A DNA stretch of 43,460 nt from Pseudomonadota bacterium (GCA_023419315.1 JAEZYE010000022.1:1-43460), one strand, 5' to 3'. Numbered from the stretch's first letter, positions 32,121 to 41,339 are shown. Notes: a model not told the origin generated them from the sequence alone. Translations and numbers: made by a program.

Positions 32121-32871
32121 ACGCCTGCGGGAACAGCAATTCGCGCTCGCCCGGCATCTGCGCGACCCGGCGAATTTCCCGCCGCCTCCCGGTATCGAGG
32201 AACGTCGCCTTTCGATCTACCGGGATCTGTTCTTCAACAACATCGAGAGTCTGCTGGCGGGCAATTTCCCGGTCATCCGCCAGACGCTCGGCGACGCTGC
32301 ATGGCGCGCCCTGGTGCGTCGCTTCTACGCCGGACATCGCAGCCACACGCCACTGTTCCCGCAGATCGCACGCGAATTCATCCGCTTCCTGCAGGACAAC
32401 GAGACGACGGCGGAATGGCCCGCGTGGCTGCCGGAACTGGCGCACTACGAATGGGTGGAGCTGGCGCTGCAGATTTCCGACGACGCCTCGCCGCCACACG
32501 ATCCGGACGGCGATCTGCTCGATGGGATTCCGCTCGCCTCGCCGTTTGCCTGGCCATTGGCGTACCGCTGGCCGGTCAGCCATATCGGCCCGGCCTTCCA
32601 GCCGGCACAGCCGCCCGCGACACCGACCTTGCTGCTGGTGCGCCGTGACGCGGATCACCGTATCCACTTTGCCGCACTGTCGCCCTTGGCCTACCGCCTG
32701 TTCGAACAGTTGCAGGAAGGCCGGCACATCGGGCGGACCTTGCTGGCCGGTCTCGCCACCGAGGCCGGTGCGCCATTCGACGCTGATTTCCTGGCGCAAG
32801 GACTGGCCATGCTCGAACGCATGCGCGAAGAAGGCAGCGTGCTGGGTACACGCACGGAATCACCCCACTGA
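32107..32871 (+). CDS. MNIO partner protein (DUF2063), HvfC/BufC-like
   Basis: 254 residues. The N-terminal DUF2063 domain shows LREQQFALARHLRDP, RRLSIYRDLFFNNIESLLAGNFPVIRQTLG and FPQIAREFIRFLQDN. These proteins form a complex with the MNIO and contribute a RiPP-recognition-like C-terminal part that holds the precursor. The start ATG at 32107 lies within the end of the maturase gene, a 14-base overlap that implies coupled synthesis. There is no DoxX-like fourth gene behind it, unlike some bufferin operons; an RNase T gene follows after 59 nt. Confidence 0.92.
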   Translation: MSAPERLREQQFALARHLRDPANFPPPPGIEERRLSIYRDLFFNNIESLLAGNFPVIRQTLGDAAWRALVRRFYAGHRSHTPLFPQIAREFIRFLQDNETTAEWPAWLPELAHYEWVELALQISDDASPPHDPDGDLLDGIPLASPFAWPLAYRWPVSHIGPAFQPAQPPATPTLLLVRRDADHRIHFAALSPLAYRLFEQLQEGRHIGRTLLAGLATEAGAPFDADFLAQGLAMLERMREEGSVLGTRTESPH

Positions 32872-32930
32872 GGGGCCGCGCAAGCGTCTGCCGCTGCGGT
32901 CGCGCGCCGCGCCTCTGCTAACCTGATCGC

Positions 32931-33557
32931 ATGAACGACGCCGCCGCACTGCCCTCCGCCAACCCGATGGCCCGACGCTTTCGCGGCTATCTGCCCGTCG
33001 TGGTGGACGTGGAAACCGGCGGCTTCGACTGGAACCGCCACGCCCTGCTGGAAATCGCGGCGGTGCCGATCGAGATTGATGCCAATGGCTTGTTCGTGCC
33101 CGGCGAAACCGCGAGCGTGCACCTGCATCCGGCGCCCGGGATGGAGATCGATCCGAAGTCGCTGGAAGTCACCGGCATCGTGCTCGATCATCCGTTCCGT
33201 TTCGCCAAGCAGGAACGTGAAGCGCTGGATCATGTGTTCGCGCCGGTACGCGCCGCAGTGAAGCGCAATGGCTGCCAGCGCGCCATCCTGGTGGGCCACA
33301 ACGCGCATTTCGATCTGAATTTCCTCAACGCCGCCGTCAATCGCGTCGGGCACAAACGCAATCCGTTCCATCCGTTCAGCGTGTTCGACACCGTCACGCT
33401 GGCGGGCCTGGCCTACGGCCAGACCGTGCTGGCGCGGGCGATGCAGGCCGCGGGTTTCGAATGGAATTCCGACGACGCGCATTCGGCGGTATACGACGCC
33501 GAGCAGACGGCGCGGCTGTTCTGCAAGATCGCCAACGCCTGGCCGACGCCGCTCTGA
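32931..33557 (+). CDS. rnt: Ribonuclease T
   Basis: 208 residues. A DEDDh exonuclease that trims tRNA and other stable RNA 3' ends. The catalytic residues are Asp26 and Glu28 (VVDVETGGFDW), Asp128 (VGHNAHFDLNFL), His184 and Asp189 (DDAHSAVYDAEQTA). The segment FHPFSVFDTVTLAGLAYGQTVLARA is characteristic of RNase T rather than DNA polymerase III epsilon. The start at 32931 gives 20 residues before the fold; Met13 is a possible alternative. It follows the DUF2063 gene at 59 nt and may share its transcript, without functional link. Confidence 0.95.
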   Translation: MNDAAALPSANPMARRFRGYLPVVVDVETGGFDWNRHALLEIAAVPIEIDANGLFVPGETASVHLHPAPGMEIDPKSLEVTGIVLDHPFRFAKQEREALDHVFAPVRAAVKRNGCQRAILVGHNAHFDLNFLNAAVNRVGHKRNPFHPFSVFDTVTLAGLAYGQTVLARAMQAAGFEWNSDDAHSAVYDAEQTARLFCKIANAWPTPL

Positions 33558-33578
33558 TCACCTGCCGCGGGCGTTCGC

Positions 33579-34088
33579 ATGGCAACGCAATTGATCGCAC
33601 TCCAGGCCGACATCACGACGCTCTGCGTTGATGCAATCGTCAATGCGGCGAACGGTTCACTGCTGGGCGGCGGTGGCGTGGACGGCGCAATCCATCGCGC
33701 GGCTGGCCCCGATCTGCTGCATGCGTGCCACGCGCTGCATGGTTGCGAAACCGGCGATGCCAAGATCACGCCCGGCTTCCGGTTGCCTGCGCGCCACGTG
33801 ATCCACACGGTGGGTCCGGTGTGGCGCGGCGGCACGCACGGTGAAGCGGAACTGCTGGCCTCCTGCTACCGGAGCAGCCTCGAAGTTGCGCACAGGTACG
33901 AACTGCGCCGGATCGCGTTTCCCTGTATCAGCACGGGGGTTTTCGGATACCCGGCCGAATCGGCCGCGCGCATCGCGGTCACCACTGTCACGACTTTCGT
34001 CCAGTCCCACGCGGAAGCGTTGGACGAAGTGCTCTTCTGCTGTTTCTCCGTCGCTGACGTCGCGATCTATCGCAAACTCATCCGCTGA
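33579..34088 (+). CDS. Macro-domain ADP-ribose hydrolase (O-acetyl-ADP-ribose deacetylase type)
   Basis: 169 residues, a single macro domain. The start QADITTLCVDAIVNAANGSLLGGGGVDGAIHRAAG is the MacroD/YmdB signature, with the catalytic aspartate in GGGVDGAI and the conserved asparagines NAAN. HVIHTVGPVWRGG and FPCISTGVFGYP complete the ligand pocket. These enzymes deacetylate O-acetyl-ADP-ribose or remove mono-ADP-ribose. It stands 21 nt behind rnt on the same strand and converges on the P1-peptidase gene. No ADP-ribosyltransferase is nearby, so a toxin-antitoxin role is not suggested. Confidence 0.93.
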   Translation: MATQLIALQADITTLCVDAIVNAANGSLLGGGGVDGAIHRAAGPDLLHACHALHGCETGDAKITPGFRLPARHVIHTVGPVWRGGTHGEAELLASCYRSSLEVAHRYELRRIAFPCISTGVFGYPAESAARIAVTTVTTFVQSHAEALDEVLFCCFSVADVAIYRKLIR

Positions 34089-34097
34089 AGTAGCGCT

Positions 34098-35291
34098 TCA
34101 GCGCGTTGCTGGCACGATGCCGTGCGTGCGCAGGACGTTGCGAACGCGGTCCAGCGGAACGGCTTCGACCGTCTCGCCATTGCCGTGCATCGTGGTCGCC
34201 ATGAACAGCGAGTTGTAGATGGCCTCTTCGACCGCATCCACGCTGGCCTGGAATACCGCGCTCATCTGATCGTTCGCCAGTTCGCTGCTCTGCACACGTT
34301 CCGCGCCGAAGGTGCGACGCACGGATTCGGCCGTGGAGAACGCGATGACGTAGTCGCCGCTGCCATTGGAAGCCGAACTTCCGGTACGCCCCAACCCCAT
34401 CATCCCGCGCGAGGCCAGCCGGCGCAGGTTGCGATCACCGATGGGCGCATCGGTCGCGATGACGATCATGATCGAGCCGTCGCCGGTATCCCGTCCGAGG
34501 TCATCGCGATCCGCGTTCACCGCCATTGCGTCGCGGAATGCATAGCGTTCGAGTTCGCGGCCGACCGGCGCACCCGATACCTGCAACACGCCGCCGAAAT
34601 TGCTCTGCACCAGCACGCCGACCGTCCAGCCGCCCAGGCTTTTCGGCAACACGCGCGACGAGGTGCCGATGCCGCCCTTCCATCCGAACGCCACCGTACC
34701 CGTGCCGGCACCCACGCTGCCCTCCTGCACGGGGCCATCGGTGGCGGCAGCCAATGCGCGCCGCACGGAATCGGCGGTAACAGGGCGCGCGCGGATGTCG
34801 TTCAAACCGCCGTCGTTGGTTTCGCCGACTACCACATTGATCGACTGCACCTTTTCCATGCCAGGCTGTTCGAGCATCCAGGCCGCCAGCGCATCAGCCG
34901 CCTTCCACACGCACAGCGTGCAGGTCAGCAGGATGGGGCTTTCGAGTTCACCCAGTTCGTTGACCTGGGTACTGCCGACCAACTTTCCGTAGCCATTGCC
35001 GACGTGCACGGCAGCCGGCACGCGCGAGCGATACGCGTTGCCCGGATGCGGAAGGATCGCGGTAATGCCGGTCCGTATCCGTTTGCCTTCCTTCAGCGTC
35101 ACCTGGCCGACGCGCACACCGGCCACATCGGTGATGGCGTTGTGCCGCCCGGGCGCGAAAATGCCCGGCGCGACGCCCAGATCGCGGGCGCGCACGCGGG
35201 CGCCGTCTTCCTGCGCATTGGCCGGTGGCAGCAACAACAGGTTGGCAACACAGAACGCAGCGAGCAGGTGGAACAACGGACGTTGCGTCAT
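34098..35291 (-). CDS. Exported P1-family (DmpA/BapA-like) aminopeptidase
   Basis: 397 residues with a signal peptide ending PPANA (about 26). The body is the DmpA/BapA fold: LGVAPGIFAPGRHNAITDVAGVRVGQVTL, VVGETNDGGLND and SVGAGTGTVAFGWKGGIGTSSR. These N-terminal nucleophile hydrolases cut themselves before a serine; here Gly272-Ser273 in TGDGSIMIVIATDAP is the expected site and Ser273 the nucleophile. Relatives cleave D-amino-acid or beta-amino-acid N-termini, so the substrate may be unusual peptides; I cannot say which. It is 12 nt behind rlmB on the same strand. Confidence 0.9.
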   Translation of the reverse strand: MTQRPLFHLLAAFCVANLLLLPPANAQEDGARVRARDLGVAPGIFAPGRHNAITDVAGVRVGQVTLKEGKRIRTGITAILPHPGNAYRSRVPAAVHVGNGYGKLVGSTQVNELGELESPILLTCTLCVWKAADALAAWMLEQPGMEKVQSINVVVGETNDGGLNDIRARPVTADSVRRALAAATDGPVQEGSVGAGTGTVAFGWKGGIGTSSRVLPKSLGGWTVGVLVQSNFGGVLQVSGAPVGRELERYAFRDAMAVNADRDDLGRDTGDGSIMIVIATDAPIGDRNLRRLASRGMMGLGRTGSSASNGSGDYVIAFSTAESVRRTFGAERVQSSELANDQMSAVFQASVDAVEEAIYNSLFMATTMHGNGETVEAVPLDRVRNVLRTHGIVPATR

Positions 35292-35303
35292 GGTCGGTTC
35301 CGG

Positions 35304-36044
35304 TTATTGGCGTTGGCGCACGGCTTCGAACAAGGTGACGCCGGCTGCGACCGAGACGTTGAGGCTCTCGATATCGCCCGGCATCGGAATCTTCACCAGA
35401 CCGTCGCAGTGTTCACGCGTCAGCCGGCGCAGGCCATCGGCTTCACCGCCGAGCACCAGCGCCACGTTGCCGCGCAGGTCGGTCGCATACAGCGATGCGT
35501 CCGCTTCGCCGGCCAGGCCATAGATCCACACGCCCAGCTTCTGCAGATCCTTCAGGCAACGCGCGAGGTTGGTGACCGCCACCACGGCGATGCGATCCGC
35601 CGCGCCCGCCGAGGTCTTGCGCACGGTGGCGTTGACCGTCGCCGATTTGTCCTTGGGAATGATCACCGCGGTGACGCCAGCCGCCGCCGCGCTGCGCAGG
35701 CAAGCGCCGAGATTGTGCGGATCCTGCACGCCGTCCAGCACCAGCAGCAACGCCTTGCCTTCGGCGGCTTCGACCAGTCCTTCGAGTTCGTTTTCATCCC
35801 AGGTCTTCGCTGCGGCATAGCGTGCGGCGACGCCCTGGTGGCGCACGTTGCCGCCGACGCCATCCAGCGCCTGCGCGGTCACGCGGCGCACGTCAATGCC
35901 CTTGCGTCGTGCGTTTTCTTCGATTTCGGTCAGGCGCGCATTCTTGCTGCCGCCTTCGATCAGCACTTCACGCACGTGATCGGCATCGTTCTCGATCGCC
36001 GAGGCAACCGCGTTGACGCCGACGATCCATTGGTTCTTGCTCAT
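35304..36044 (-). CDS. rlmB: 23S rRNA (guanosine-2'-O-)-methyltransferase RlmB
   Basis: 246 residues. An N-terminal L30e-like RNA-binding domain (to about 80) is followed by a SPOUT domain. The conserved motifs are VLDGVQDPHNLGACLRSAAAAG, VLGGEADGLRRLTREHCDGLVKIPMPGDIESLNVSVAAGVTLFEA, which forms the trefoil knot and binds AdoMet. RlmB methylates Gm2251 in the peptidyl-transferase P loop. It follows rnr by 103 nt on the minus strand, the order seen in many gammaproteobacteria. Confidence 0.95.
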   Translation of the reverse strand: MSKNQWIVGVNAVASAIENDADHVREVLIEGGSKNARLTEIEENARRKGIDVRRVTAQALDGVGGNVRHQGVAARYAAAKTWDENELEGLVEAAEGKALLLVLDGVQDPHNLGACLRSAAAAGVTAVIIPKDKSATVNATVRKTSAGAADRIAVVAVTNLARCLKDLQKLGVWIYGLAGEADASLYATDLRGNVALVLGGEADGLRRLTREHCDGLVKIPMPGDIESLNVSVAAGVTLFEAVRQRQ

Positions 36045-36147
36045 GTCCTACCGCACAGGCTGTGGCGACGCGGGGTCGCGGATGTTTTCGTTGGACGACC
36101 GCCGCCACGCACGCCTTCTTCCGCGCACGCAGCGACCGCCGCCGGTT

Positions 36148-38655
36148 TCAGTATTTCTGCTTCTTCCGCTTCGCCGGCTGTCCCCGTGCCGGCAATGGCG
36201 GCGCCTCGCGTTCCTCGACGAGGCGGAAATCGATCTTGCGTTCTTCCAGGCTCGCCTTCAGCACGATGATGCGGACGCGGTCGCCCAGACGGTATTCCTT
36301 GCCACGACGCTCACCGGAAAGCGTCTTTCTCAGCGGATCGAAATGGTAGTAGTCGTGCGGCAACTGCGTCACGTGCACCAGTCCATTGACCTTGGATTCG
36401 TCCAGTTCGACGAACAGGCCGAAACTGGTGACGCCACTGACGACGCCATCGAACTGCCCGCCAACGTGTTTCTCCATCCATGCGGCGCGGTAACGCTCGT
36501 CCACCTCGCGCTCGGCCTCGTCGGCGCGACGTTCACGCTCGGAGCATTGCAGCGCCAGTGCGGCCATCTCGTGCGGCGGATAGGCGTACTTGTCCGGCTT
36601 GCCGCCGCTCAGCGCGTACTTGATCGCACGGTGCACGAGCAGGTCGGGATAGCGGCGGATCGGCGAGGTGAAGTGGCCGTAGGCTTCCAGCGCGAGGCCG
36701 AAGTGACCGACGTTGTCCGGCGAATACACCGCCAGCGACTGCGTGCGCAGCAGCACCGATTCGAGCAGCGCGGCATCGGCGCGACCGCGGATCTTGGTCA
36801 GCAGCGCGGTGAAATCGCGCGGCTCGACCCTGGCCCAGGCCGGCATCCGCAGCCTGAATTCCTTCAGGAACTCCAGCAGGTCGGCGTACTTGCTCTCCGG
36901 CGGCTTCTCGTGGATGCGGTACGGCGCCGGGATCTTCTTCTTCAGCAGGAACCGCGCGGCTTCCACGTTGGCCGCGATCATGCATTCCTCGATCAGCTTG
37001 TGCGCGTCGTTGCGCTGGAGCATGCCGGCCTGCACCACTTCGCCCTGCGCGCCGAGCACGAAGCGCACTTCGCTGGATTCGAACTCGATGGCGCCGCGCG
37101 CCCTGCGCGCCTTCGCCAGCACCTGGTACAGCTGGTGCAGGCGCTGCACCTGCGGCATCAGCGCGCCGATCCGCGCGATCGCCTCCTCGTCGCCCTCGCC
37201 CACCGCGTTCCAGACCTGGGTGTAGGTCAGGCGCGCGTGCGAGTGCATCACCGCTTCGTAGAACTTCGACTTCGTGACCTCGCCGTCGAAATCCACCTGC
37301 ATGTCGCAGACGAAGCACAGGCGGTCGACCTTCGGATTCAGCGAACAGATGCCGTTCGACAACGTCTCCGGCAGCATCGGCACGACGAAACCGGGGAAAT
37401 ACACCGACGTCGCGCGCAGCTGCGCCTCGTCGTCCAGCGGCGCACCCGGGCGCACGTAGTGCGAAACATCGGCGATGGCGACGATCAGGCGGAAGCCGGA
37501 CTTGTTCGGCTCGCAATACACCGCATCGTCGAAGTCCTTGGCGTCCTCGCCATCGATGGTGACCAGCGGCAGCTTGCGCAGGTCGACGCGGCCTTCGATG
37601 TCGGCGGCAGTCACCTCCAGCGGCACCGCCACGGCTTCGGCCAGCACCTGCGGCGGGAATTCGTGCGGCAGGTCGTGGCCGTGGATCGCGGCTTCGACCA
37701 CCAGCGAGGGCGTCAGCTTGTCGCCGAGCACGGTCAGCACGCGACCGATCGGCGGACGGTAGGCATCGGGCGCGTGGACGATCTCGCAGACCACGAGCTG
37801 GCCATTGCGCGCGTCCATGCGGGCGTCGGCGGGAATCTGCACGTTGCGCTGGATGCGCGCGTCGTCCGGCACGACGTAGCTGATGCCGGCTTCCAGCGTG
37901 AAGCGACCGATCAGGCGCGTGAGCCTGCGCTCCAGCACCTCGACGATGGCGCCCTCGCGGCGACCGCGCCGGTCCAGGCCGGTGATGCTGACCATGACCC
38001 GGTCGCCATGCAGCGCCTTGCGCATTTCCATCGGCGGCAGGAAGACGTCGTCGCCGCTCACGCCATCGGGGCGCAGGAAGCCGAAACCGTCGGGATTGGC
38101 GATCACGGTGCCGGGAATCAGGTCCAGGCGCTCGGCCGGGGCGTAACCGCCGCGGCGGTTCTGCAGGAGCTGTCCGTCGCGGACCATCGCCGCGAGACGC
38201 TTGCCGAGGGCTTCGCGGCGTTCGAAGGTGTCGAGGCCGAGCGTGTCGGCGATGGTCTCGGCCAGCTCGGGGCCATCGACCTCGGCGAGCAGCGCGAGGA
38301 TGGCCTCGCGGCTGGGAATGGGATCGGCGTAACGCTGGGCCTCGCGGGCGGCGTGCGGATCCTGGAAACGGCCCGGCGCGGCGACGGATGCGTGCGGCGG
38401 GCGGGACGAGGGTCGGGCGGGAGGACGGGATGCGCCGCGCGCGGTCGGCGGCAGGTCGGGCATCCAGGGCGCAGCCTTCTTCGACTTGCCGCGCGGACCG
38501 GACGAGGCCGGTTCGGCGGTGGATCGCGCCGGCTTGGCGGATTTGGCCGGTGCGGCCTTCGCGCCGGGGCGCGCGGGCGCCGATGTGGTCGGAGATGCGC
38601 CGCGTGCGGCGCGCGTGGCCCGAGGGCCGGTGTTCTTATTGGTTTTTCTGGACAT
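36148..38655 (-). CDS. rnr: Ribonuclease R
   Basis: 835 residues. A 3'-5' exonuclease of the RNB family that degrades structured RNA. The RNB active site is in LPLVTIDGEDAKDFDDAVY (362-380) with the cluster of catalytic aspartates 368, 374, 376 and 377. Cold-shock domains precede it (YAPAERLDLIPGTVIANPDGFGFLRPDG) and an S1 domain follows (GGQFDGVVSGVTSFGLFVELDESKVNGLVHV). Unusual is the first 100 or so residues: a low-complexity Ala/Pro/Lys/Arg-rich extension (RKTNKNTGPRATRAARGAS onwards) ahead of the usual helix-turn-helix; the C-terminus is short and basic (KRKKQKY). The start ATG at 38655 was chosen over an upstream one lying over the tRNA-Leu promoter. Confidence 0.95.
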   Translation of the reverse strand: MSRKTNKNTGPRATRAARGASPTTSAPARPGAKAAPAKSAKPARSTAEPASSGPRGKSKKAAPWMPDLPPTARGASRPPARPSSRPPHASVAAPGRFQDPHAAREAQRYADPIPSREAILALLAEVDGPELAETIADTLGLDTFERREALGKRLAAMVRDGQLLQNRRGGYAPAERLDLIPGTVIANPDGFGFLRPDGVSGDDVFLPPMEMRKALHGDRVMVSITGLDRRGRREGAIVEVLERRLTRLIGRFTLEAGISYVVPDDARIQRNVQIPADARMDARNGQLVVCEIVHAPDAYRPPIGRVLTVLGDKLTPSLVVEAAIHGHDLPHEFPPQVLAEAVAVPLEVTAADIEGRVDLRKLPLVTIDGEDAKDFDDAVYCEPNKSGFRLIVAIADVSHYVRPGAPLDDEAQLRATSVYFPGFVVPMLPETLSNGICSLNPKVDRLCFVCDMQVDFDGEVTKSKFYEAVMHSHARLTYTQVWNAVGEGDEEAIARIGALMPQVQRLHQLYQVLAKARRARGAIEFESSEVRFVLGAQGEVVQAGMLQRNDAHKLIEECMIAANVEAARFLLKKKIPAPYRIHEKPPESKYADLLEFLKEFRLRMPAWARVEPRDFTALLTKIRGRADAALLESVLLRTQSLAVYSPDNVGHFGLALEAYGHFTSPIRRYPDLLVHRAIKYALSGGKPDKYAYPPHEMAALALQCSERERRADEAEREVDERYRAAWMEKHVGGQFDGVVSGVTSFGLFVELDESKVNGLVHVTQLPHDYYHFDPLRKTLSGERRGKEYRLGDRVRIIVLKASLEERKIDFRLVEEREAPPLPARGQPAKRKKQKY

Positions 38656-38758
38656 TGGCGCCGAGTATACGTGCCCGGACGGACATCGGAACCGCCACGC
38701 GCGACCGCCTGGCGGAACATGCGGAACGACACCCGTGAAATTTTTTCGAAACAGACCG

Positions 38759-38787
38759 TTGACATCGCGTCCGCCGCGACGCAACAT
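38759..38787 (+). promoter_or_regulatory. Promoter of tRNA-Leu
   Basis: TTGACA (38759-38764) is a perfect -35; after 17 bp CAACAT (38782-38787) serves as -10. The tRNA begins 13 nt on. It also divides the region shared with the divergent rnr. Confidence 0.7.
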
Positions 38788-38799
38788 ACGCGCCCCGAT

Positions 38800-38884
<85 letters not shown>

Positions 38885-38895
38885 AGATCGGAAAG

Positions 38896-38923
38896 AAAAC
38901 CCCGCGAAAGCGGGGTTTTTTGT
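38896..38923 (+). terminator. Terminator of tRNA-Leu
   Basis: AAAACCCCGC, loop GAAA, GCGGGG and TTTTTT: a classic intrinsic terminator twelve nt behind the CCA end. Confidence 0.93.
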
Positions 38924-39061
38924 TGCCTCGGCTCGGGCATCCCCGTCGATGCGGACACCCTGCCCGGACATGGCGCAGCCTGCGTGTCCGGAGACCGCCG
39001 GCATCGTGGCGGCATGGCATGCGCATCGCCTGCGACCGCATCGCGGCATCGATATCGCGAT

Positions 39062-39093
39062 GCGCCGGGCGCGAGATCGATCGCGTCCGGCGC
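39062..39093 (-). terminator. Hairpin behind the TonB-dependent receptor gene
   Basis: GCGCCGGGCGCG (39062-39073) pairs with CGCGTCCGGCGC (39082-39093), 12 bp with one G-T pair and an 8-nt loop. It lies 13 nt past the receptor stop. There is no U tract, so termination is inferred from position. Confidence 0.5.
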
Positions 39094-39105
39094 TTGAGCC
39101 ACCGT

Positions 39106-41103
39106 TCAGAACTTCCAGGCCGCCGATACGCGGATTTCTCGCCCCGGCGACGGGAAGCCGATGTACTTGCCGGACCCGGCGTGGTACCCGTAGGTGCCGT
39201 GATCGTAGTGGAAGCGGTCGAACAGGTTGTTCACCGCAAGGCCCAGGGTCAGGCGGTCGTCGTCGAGTGGCGTCCACTGCGCCAGCACGTCGACCACCCG
39301 ATAGCCCGGCTTGTCGGGGGCGGTCGGCGCGATCGCGTTCGCTTCCGATTCCACGGCACGGGCGCGCAGGCCGTACTGCTGCCTGCCGGAGGCCGACACC
39401 CAGTCGCCGCGGAGGGTCCAGGTGCGGCCGATCGAGGTGCCGAGGCCGAGGTCGGCGTCGTTGAGCGGCCGATCCTCGAAGGTGTTGTCCGAGTTCCACA
39501 CGCCCAGCGCGACGGTCCAGCGGTCCCAGCGCTTGCCGATCTCGGCCTCGTAGCCTTCGACCTCGGCGCGGCCGATGTTGCGCCATTCGCCCCAGACCGC
39601 ACCGCCGAGGTACACGGCGGAAATGTAGTCGTCGATGGTCTGGCGGAACACGGTGGCGCGGGCGAAGGCGCCGTCGCGCTCCCAGGCGATGCCGAATTCG
39701 GCGTTGTCGGCATGCTCGCCGTCCAGGCCTTCGGCGTAGGTGTACAGGGCGCCGAAGAAGGCCTCGCGGATGGTGATGCCCCTGTAGGCATGGGCGTAGG
39801 CCGCACGCAGGGTCAGCGAGGGCACCGGCTTCCATTCCAGCGACAGGTTCGGGCTCAGGCCGTCGCCGCCGTTGTCGATGCCGGCGCTGACGCCGGAGAC
39901 GCCGCGATGGCGGTAGTCGTCGTAGCGCAGGCCACCGGAGAGGGTCCAGCGCTCGCCCAGCGGCATGCTGCCCTGCACGTAGACGCCGTAGATGTCCGCG
40001 CGCTGCTCGGTGCGGCCCCAGAAGGCCGGCGGCGTCGCGCGCTGCTCGGCTTCGAGGCGGTCGCGGCGATGGTCCACGCCCCAGACGAGACGGGCCTCGC
40101 CCCAGCGCATGGTGTTGCGCGCGTCGATGCCGGTGCTGACCTGTTCGCCGCGGGAGTACACGAGCCCGGTCGTGTTGCGGCGCACCCGGAAGTCCACCGC
40201 GGTGCGGTAGAGGTTCGCCTCGATGTCGAGCAGTTCGCTGCCGGGATCGTAGCGATGGCGGTACGCGGCGCTGCGCCGGCGCATCTCGTGGTCGGAGAGG
40301 ACGAAACGCCCGGCGAAATCGGTCATGTGCGGTCGTTCGTAATAGGTGCCGGTGTCGTCGAGGCGCTCGATCGACAGGTCGACGTCGTGCGCGTCGAAGC
40401 GGCCACTGAGCTTGAGCTGGCCGCGCTCGTGGTCGAAGGCGGTCGGGAACACGCGGTCGCCGTTGCCGTCCTCGTAGTGATCGCCGTCCTGCCGCACCAC
40501 CGAGGCCATCACGCCGACGCGCTCGCCGAGGGTCCCGTAGACCGAGGCGACGGCCTTGCGGTTGTCGCCGTTGTCGCCGTACGCGGCCTTGAACAGTGCG
40601 CCGAAGCGCTGGCCGGGGCGCAGCATGTCGAAGGCATCGCGGGTGGTCACCTTCAGCGCGCCGGTCAGCGCACCCGCGCCCTGCGTGGCCGCGCCGGCGC
40701 CGGCATCGAGCTCGATGCTGCGGATGAATTCGGGTTCCAACTGCACGCGCGACTGGTGGTGGTACAGCTCGGCCGGCTGCTGCGCGCCATCGACGGTGAC
40801 GTTGAGCATCGTGTCCTCGAAGCCGCGCACGTAGATCTTCTGCGACACGACCGAGCCACCGCCGACGGCGACGCCGGATTCGTTCGACAGCAGATCCGAA
40901 AGGTCCGAGGCCTGGGTGAGCTGGATCTCCTTGCGGTCGATGCGGAAGTTGCCGGGCTCGCGCACGGCGTGGACGACGACGGTATCGAGTTCCTCGGGAT
41001 CTGGCGCCGATGCCGCATCGACGTTGTCGGCGGCGCAGGCCAGCGGCGCGAGGGCGAGCAGCGTCATGCCGGCGGCCGGCAGACGGAAACGGGACGGGGT
41101 CAT
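39106..41103 (-). CDS. TonB-dependent outer-membrane siderophore receptor
   Basis: 665 residues with a signal peptide (ending CAADN, about 24). A TonB-box-like DTVVVHA stands at about 40-46, followed by a plug domain (LLSNESGVAVGGGSVVSQKIYVRGFEDTMLNVTVDGAQQ) and a 22-strand barrel ending in SAAWKF. Such receptors use TonB energy to import ferric chelates. The plug resembles catecholate or haem receptors, but the ligand cannot be fixed from sequence. It stands opposite isochorismate synthase and dihydroxybenzoate-activating genes, with a Fur-box-like sequence between them, so a catecholate siderophore made by that cluster is the best guess. Confidence 0.93.
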   Translation of the reverse strand: MTPSRFRLPAAGMTLLALAPLACAADNVDAASAPDPEELDTVVVHAVREPGNFRIDRKEIQLTQASDLSDLLSNESGVAVGGGSVVSQKIYVRGFEDTMLNVTVDGAQQPAELYHHQSRVQLEPEFIRSIELDAGAGAATQGAGALTGALKVTTRDAFDMLRPGQRFGALFKAAYGDNGDNRKAVASVYGTLGERVGVMASVVRQDGDHYEDGNGDRVFPTAFDHERGQLKLSGRFDAHDVDLSIERLDDTGTYYERPHMTDFAGRFVLSDHEMRRRSAAYRHRYDPGSELLDIEANLYRTAVDFRVRRNTTGLVYSRGEQVSTGIDARNTMRWGEARLVWGVDHRRDRLEAEQRATPPAFWGRTEQRADIYGVYVQGSMPLGERWTLSGGLRYDDYRHRGVSGVSAGIDNGGDGLSPNLSLEWKPVPSLTLRAAYAHAYRGITIREAFFGALYTYAEGLDGEHADNAEFGIAWERDGAFARATVFRQTIDDYISAVYLGGAVWGEWRNIGRAEVEGYEAEIGKRWDRWTVALGVWNSDNTFEDRPLNDADLGLGTSIGRTWTLRGDWVSASGRQQYGLRARAVESEANAIAPTAPDKPGYRVVDVLAQWTPLDDDRLTLGLAVNNLFDRFHYDHGTYGYHAGSGKYIGFPSPGREIRVSAAWKF

Positions 41104-41225
41104 GGATCGGCAATCCTTCTGGAGGCTTCAGTGCGGGAGCGGGCTCTGCATCTGGCGGCGGCTGGATCGTCATGCCCTGACGGAGGCACCGATGAATCGT
41201 CGGTTCGGTGCATGCAGCGATTGTA

Positions 41226-41244
41226 AATGCAAATCACTCTCATT
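41226..41244. promoter_or_regulatory. Fur-box-like 19-mer
   Basis: AATGCAAATCACTCTCATT, whose complement is AATGAGAGTGATTTGCATT. It matches the palindrome with two AATGA/TCATT ends of the ferric uptake regulator consensus with few mismatches. It lies in the 236-bp region between the divergent receptor and siderophore genes, about 120 nt from the receptor start and 95 nt from that of isochorismate synthase. Iron repression of both directions is inferred. Confidence 0.7.
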
Positions 41245-41339
41245 TAAAATGCCGCCACGCCTCGGGATGAGGCACAGGAGCAAGCCGGCGAGGACGCCTG
41301 CCAGCCATTCGTTCGATCGATGCGCACGCAGGAGCCCCC

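Noticed and set aside
33579..34088. Macro-domain gene as part of an ADP-ribosylating toxin-antitoxin pair
   Set aside because: The neighbours are RNase T and a P1 peptidase; no DarT-like or other transferase gene is adjacent.
38920..41226. 768-codon open frame on the plus strand over the TonB-dependent receptor
   Set aside because: Antisense shadow; the minus-strand frame has signal peptide, plug and barrel features.
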